From assembly GCA_003505795.1 (NCBI GenBank), contig DNXT01000482.1, positions 1 to 8,027 of the forward strand: a DNA stretch of 8,027 nt, in the 5' to 3' direction. The notes beneath the pieces were generated by a model. The model was not told the origin of the DNA. It saw only the letters and a list, made by a program, of their open reading frames with translations, and did not search any database. This document shows positions 6,073 through 8,027 of this stretch, one piece after another (positions within the stretch are counted from its first letter, which is position 1; each line of letters starts with the position of its first letter). This stretch comes from Lysobacteraceae bacterium. GTDB taxonomy: Bacteria; Pseudomonadota; Gammaproteobacteria; Xanthomonadales; Xanthomonadaceae. Position numbers and translations under genes: made by a program.

Positions 6073-6702
6073 ATGAACCTGCACACCTGGTGGTTGTTCT
6101 TCGCGACGGTGTTCGTGCTGTCCGGCACGCCCGGGCCGAACATGCTGCATGTGATGACGCGCAGCGTGAGCTTCGGCGTGCGCCGCAGCGTGGCGGCGAT
6201 GGCCGGTTGCCTGCTGGCGGTGCTGCTGGTGCTGGTGGCCTCGGCCGCCGGCCTCGGCGCGCTGCTGGCCGCTTCGCCGCGCCTGTTCGAGGTGCTGCGC
6301 TACCTCGGCGTGGCGTACCTGATCTGGCTCGGGATCAAGGCCTGGCGCAGCGACGGGGCGCCGCTGGACGTGGGACAGGCGTCGATCGCGCCGGCGATGT
6401 CGAACCTGCAGCTGTTCCGCGGCGGCCTGCTGATCGGCCTGAGCAATCCGAAGCTGCTGCTGTTCGCGACCGCGTTCCTGCCGCAGTTCGTCGACCGTGG
6501 CGGCTCGCAGTGGCTGCAGTTCGCGCTGCTGGTGCTGACCTTCGGGCTGTGCGAGCTGTTCTGGTACGCGGCGTATGCGCTGGGCGGCAACCAGTTGCGC
6601 CGCTGCCTGTCGCGCCCGGCGCTGCGGCGCCTGTTCGACCGCGTCACCGGCACGATCTTCATCGGCTTCGGCGCCATGCTGCTGCGGTTCCGTCCGCAGT
6701 AG
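6073..6702 (+). CDS. LysE/RhtB-family amino-acid exporter
   Basis: This encodes 209 residues, the usual length for the family. It is an inner-membrane exporter of amino acids or related small metabolites, probably driven by the proton gradient. The N-terminal signature SGTPGPNM (17-24) in the first helix and GLSNPKLLLFATAFLPQF in the middle are diagnostic of LysE/RhtB proteins. Six hydrophobic segments are visible at about 5-27, 38-62, 68-86, 115-137, 147-170 and 188-206. The substrate (threonine, homoserine, lysine, leucine and others are known in the family) cannot be told from sequence. Only a weak GGAA precedes the ATG. TAGCAT at 6031-6036 could be a -10 box. No Lrp- or LysR-type regulator adjoins it. 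It is separated by 201 bp from the MFS gene, which appears to have its own promoter. Confidence 0.93.
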   Translation: MNLHTWWLFFATVFVLSGTPGPNMLHVMTRSVSFGVRRSVAAMAGCLLAVLLVLVASAAGLGALLAASPRLFEVLRYLGVAYLIWLGIKAWRSDGAPLDVGQASIAPAMSNLQLFRGGLLIGLSNPKLLLFATAFLPQFVDRGGSQWLQFALLVLTFGLCELFWYAAYALGGNQLRRCLSRPALRRLFDRVTGTIFIGFGAMLLRFRPQ

Positions 6703-6903
6703 GCAGTAGGTGGGGCCGGCGCCCGCCGCTGCGGCATCCGGGAGCGTTGGGAAACAGCGTTCCGCCCGCGGCCGCGACGCGCCGATCGCCTTGAAAACAG
6801 CGGCAACCGCGCGCTGCCCGTGTCCGGGCGCGGGCGGCAGGGTGCATCGGCGGCCTGCCGCCACGATAATAAGACGTCGTTTCTCCCCCCACAGGACGAC
6901 TCC
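6703..6903 (+). promoter_or_regulatory. Spacer with -10 box and ribosome-binding site of the MFS gene
   Basis: The spacer contains a stem GGCGGC/GCCGCC with a 2-base CT centre (6849-6862), then GATAAT (6865-6870) as a likely -10 box, and AGGA (6893-6896) 7 bases before the ATG at 6904. The A/T-rich spot at 6863-6882 stands out from the GC-rich surroundings. No good -35 box is seen; the hairpin lies where one would be expected, so it may instead be an operator. No clear terminator for the LysE gene is visible. Confidence 0.4.
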
Positions 6904-8027
6904 ATGGCCGGCCCCCACGCCGTCTCTCCCGTCGCGTCCGCACCGCCGGTATCGCGGCGCGGCTACGTGCTGATCCTGTTCGCGCTGTCGATGGGCGGTT
7001 TCGCCATCGGCACCAGCGAATTCGTTTCGATGGGCCTGATGCCCAACCTGGTGCGCGGGCTGGCCGTCAGCGAACAGCAGGTCGGCCACCTGATCAGCGC
7101 CTATGCGCTGGGCGTGGTGGTCGGTGCGCCGGTGCTGGCGATCGCCGGCGCGCGGCTGCGGCGCCGGCCGCTGCTGCTGGCGCTGATGGGCTTCTATGCG
7201 CTCGGCAACCTGACCAGCGCGCTGGCGCCGGGCTATCACTCGATGCTGCTGTCGCGCTTCGTCGCCGGCCTGCCGCATGGCGCCTACTTCGGCGTGGCGG
7301 CGCTGGTGGCCGCCTCGATCAGCCGGCCGGAGCAGCGCGGCACCGCGGTCGGGCGGGTGATGCTCGGCCTGACCCTGGCGATGCTGCTGGGCAATCCGCT
7401 GGCGACCTGGCTGGGCCAGTCGCTGAGCTGGCGCTACGCGTTCGCGTTCGTGGCGCTGGCGGCGCTGCTGACGGTGGCGCTGGTGGCCTGGTTCCTGCCG
7501 CCCGATCCGCACGAGCGGCCGCAGCAGCCGCTGCGCGAACTGCGCGCGTTCAACCGCGCGCCGGTATGGCTGGCGCTGGCGCTGGGATCGATCGGCTTCG
7601 CCGGCATGTTCGCCGTCTTCAGCTACCTGGCGCCGACGCTGACCCACGTCACCGGCGTGTCCGAGGCGTGGATTCCGTTCGGCCTGGCGGCGTTCGGGCT
7701 GGGCGGGGTGATCGGCGGCCAGCTGGGCGGCTGGCTGTTCGATCGTTTCAGGTTCCGCGCGGTGGCGATGACGCTGGTGTGGTCGATCGGCGTGCTGCTG
7801 CTGTTCCCGCTCGCCGCGCTGTCGGTGTGGACGGTGCTGCCGGGGGTGCTGCTGGTCGGCACGATGGTGGCGATGGCGCCGGCGCTGCAGACCCACCTGA
7901 TGGACGTGGCCGGCGAGGCGCAGACCCTGGCCGCGGCGTCGAACCATTCGGCGTTCAACATCGCCAACGCGCTGGGCCCGTGGCTGGGCGGGATGGCGAT
8001 CGGCGCCGGCTTCGGCTGGACGTCGAG
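6904..8027 (+). CDS. MFS efflux transporter, DHA1 AraJ/YdhP-like (3' end missing)
   Basis: The first 374 codons are present and the frame is open at the window edge, so the true C-terminus lies outside. About 390-400 residues are usual for this family. The ATG at 6904 has AGGA 7 bases upstream. After a short polar N-terminus (1-19), helix 1 ends in GTSEFVSMGLMP (36-47), typical of the AraJ/YdhP group of drug:H+ antiporter-1 proteins. The helix 2-3 loop is basic (GARLRRRP, about 82-89), like the MFS motif A region. SRFVAGLPHGAYFGV marks helix 4 and LGLTLAMLLGNPLATWLG helix 5. Eleven or so membrane segments lie in the visible part. Likely role: proton-driven efflux of a small molecule such as a drug, sugar or metabolite. 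The substrate is unknown and no regulator gene is adjacent. Confidence 0.93.
   Translation, partial: MAGPHAVSPVASAPPVSRRGYVLILFALSMGGFAIGTSEFVSMGLMPNLVRGLAVSEQQVGHLISAYALGVVVGAPVLAIAGARLRRRPLLLALMGFYALGNLTSALAPGYHSMLLSRFVAGLPHGAYFGVAALVAASISRPEQRGTAVGRVMLGLTLAMLLGNPLATWLGQSLSWRYAFAFVALAALLTVALVAWFLPPDPHERPQQPLRELRAFNRAPVWLALALGSIGFAGMFAVFSYLAPTLTHVTGVSEAWIPFGLAAFGLGGVIGGQLGGWLFDRFRFRAVAMTLVWSIGVLLLFPLAALSVWTVLPGVLLVGTMVAMAPALQTHLMDVAGEAQTLAAASNHSAFNIANALGPWLGGMAIGAGFGWTS

Noticed and set aside
4760..6076. Open frame of 438 codons on the plus strand
   Set aside because: It begins inside the SDR gene, passes through the terminator hairpin and palindromes, and its Arg/Pro/Ser-rich translation shows no motif. 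Only the promoter-linked start at 5519 was kept as a regulatory oddity.
5836..7947. Open frame of 703 codons on the minus strand, antisense to the LysE and MFS genes
   Set aside because: Its translation is full of Gln, Arg, His and Ala runs without domains, and it mirrors the G/C-biased codons of two clearly recognisable transporter genes on the other strand.
1..8027. CRISPR array, tRNA, rRNA, transposase or insertion-sequence ends
   Set aside because: I found no regularly spaced repeats, no cloverleaf-like sequence with T-loop and acceptor match, and no transposase motif on either strand.

Overview
The window is very GC-rich chromosomal DNA. Strong G/C third positions, long antisense open frames and unusual protein sequences with G/C-heavy spacers suggest a high-GC proteobacterium. 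A xanthomonad-type gammaproteobacterium (Lysobacter, Luteimonas or Xanthomonas relatives) is my best guess from general flavour only. There is no rRNA, tRNA or phylogenetic marker in the window to confirm it.

Layout from left to right. At 150-945 two small four-helix membrane proteins of unknown function lie on the minus strand, overlapping by 8 bp, with a 14-bp perfect palindrome just upstream (999-1012). A gene-free spacer of about 500 bp leads to a plus-strand gene (1454-2671) for a membrane-anchored alpha/beta-hydrolase-like protein of the DUF3089 family. It converges on a LysR-type regulator (2973-3920, minus). The regulator is divergent from a short-chain dehydrogenase/reductase (4030-4860, plus), and the 109-bp gap between them holds a LysR-type T-N11-A dyad. 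The reductase is followed at once by a strong hairpin (4864-4888).

Next comes a 1.2-kb gene-poor stretch (4889-6072). It has no convincing protein gene but holds several perfect palindromes (26, 14 and 18 bp), a repeat-like segment and an apparently orphan promoter plus ribosome-binding site. The right end carries two exporter-type transporters on the plus strand: a LysE/RhtB-family amino-acid exporter (6073-6702) and the first 374 codons of an AraJ/YdhP-like MFS efflux protein (6904 to the window edge).

Functionally this is a set of short independent units rather than one pathway. The best-supported regulatory unit is the LysR/SDR divergent pair, where the regulator probably controls the neighbouring oxidoreductase. 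I see no CRISPR, transposase, phage gene, toxin-antitoxin pair or defence system. The most unusual material is the non-coding region 4889-6072. I did not find a clear new system.
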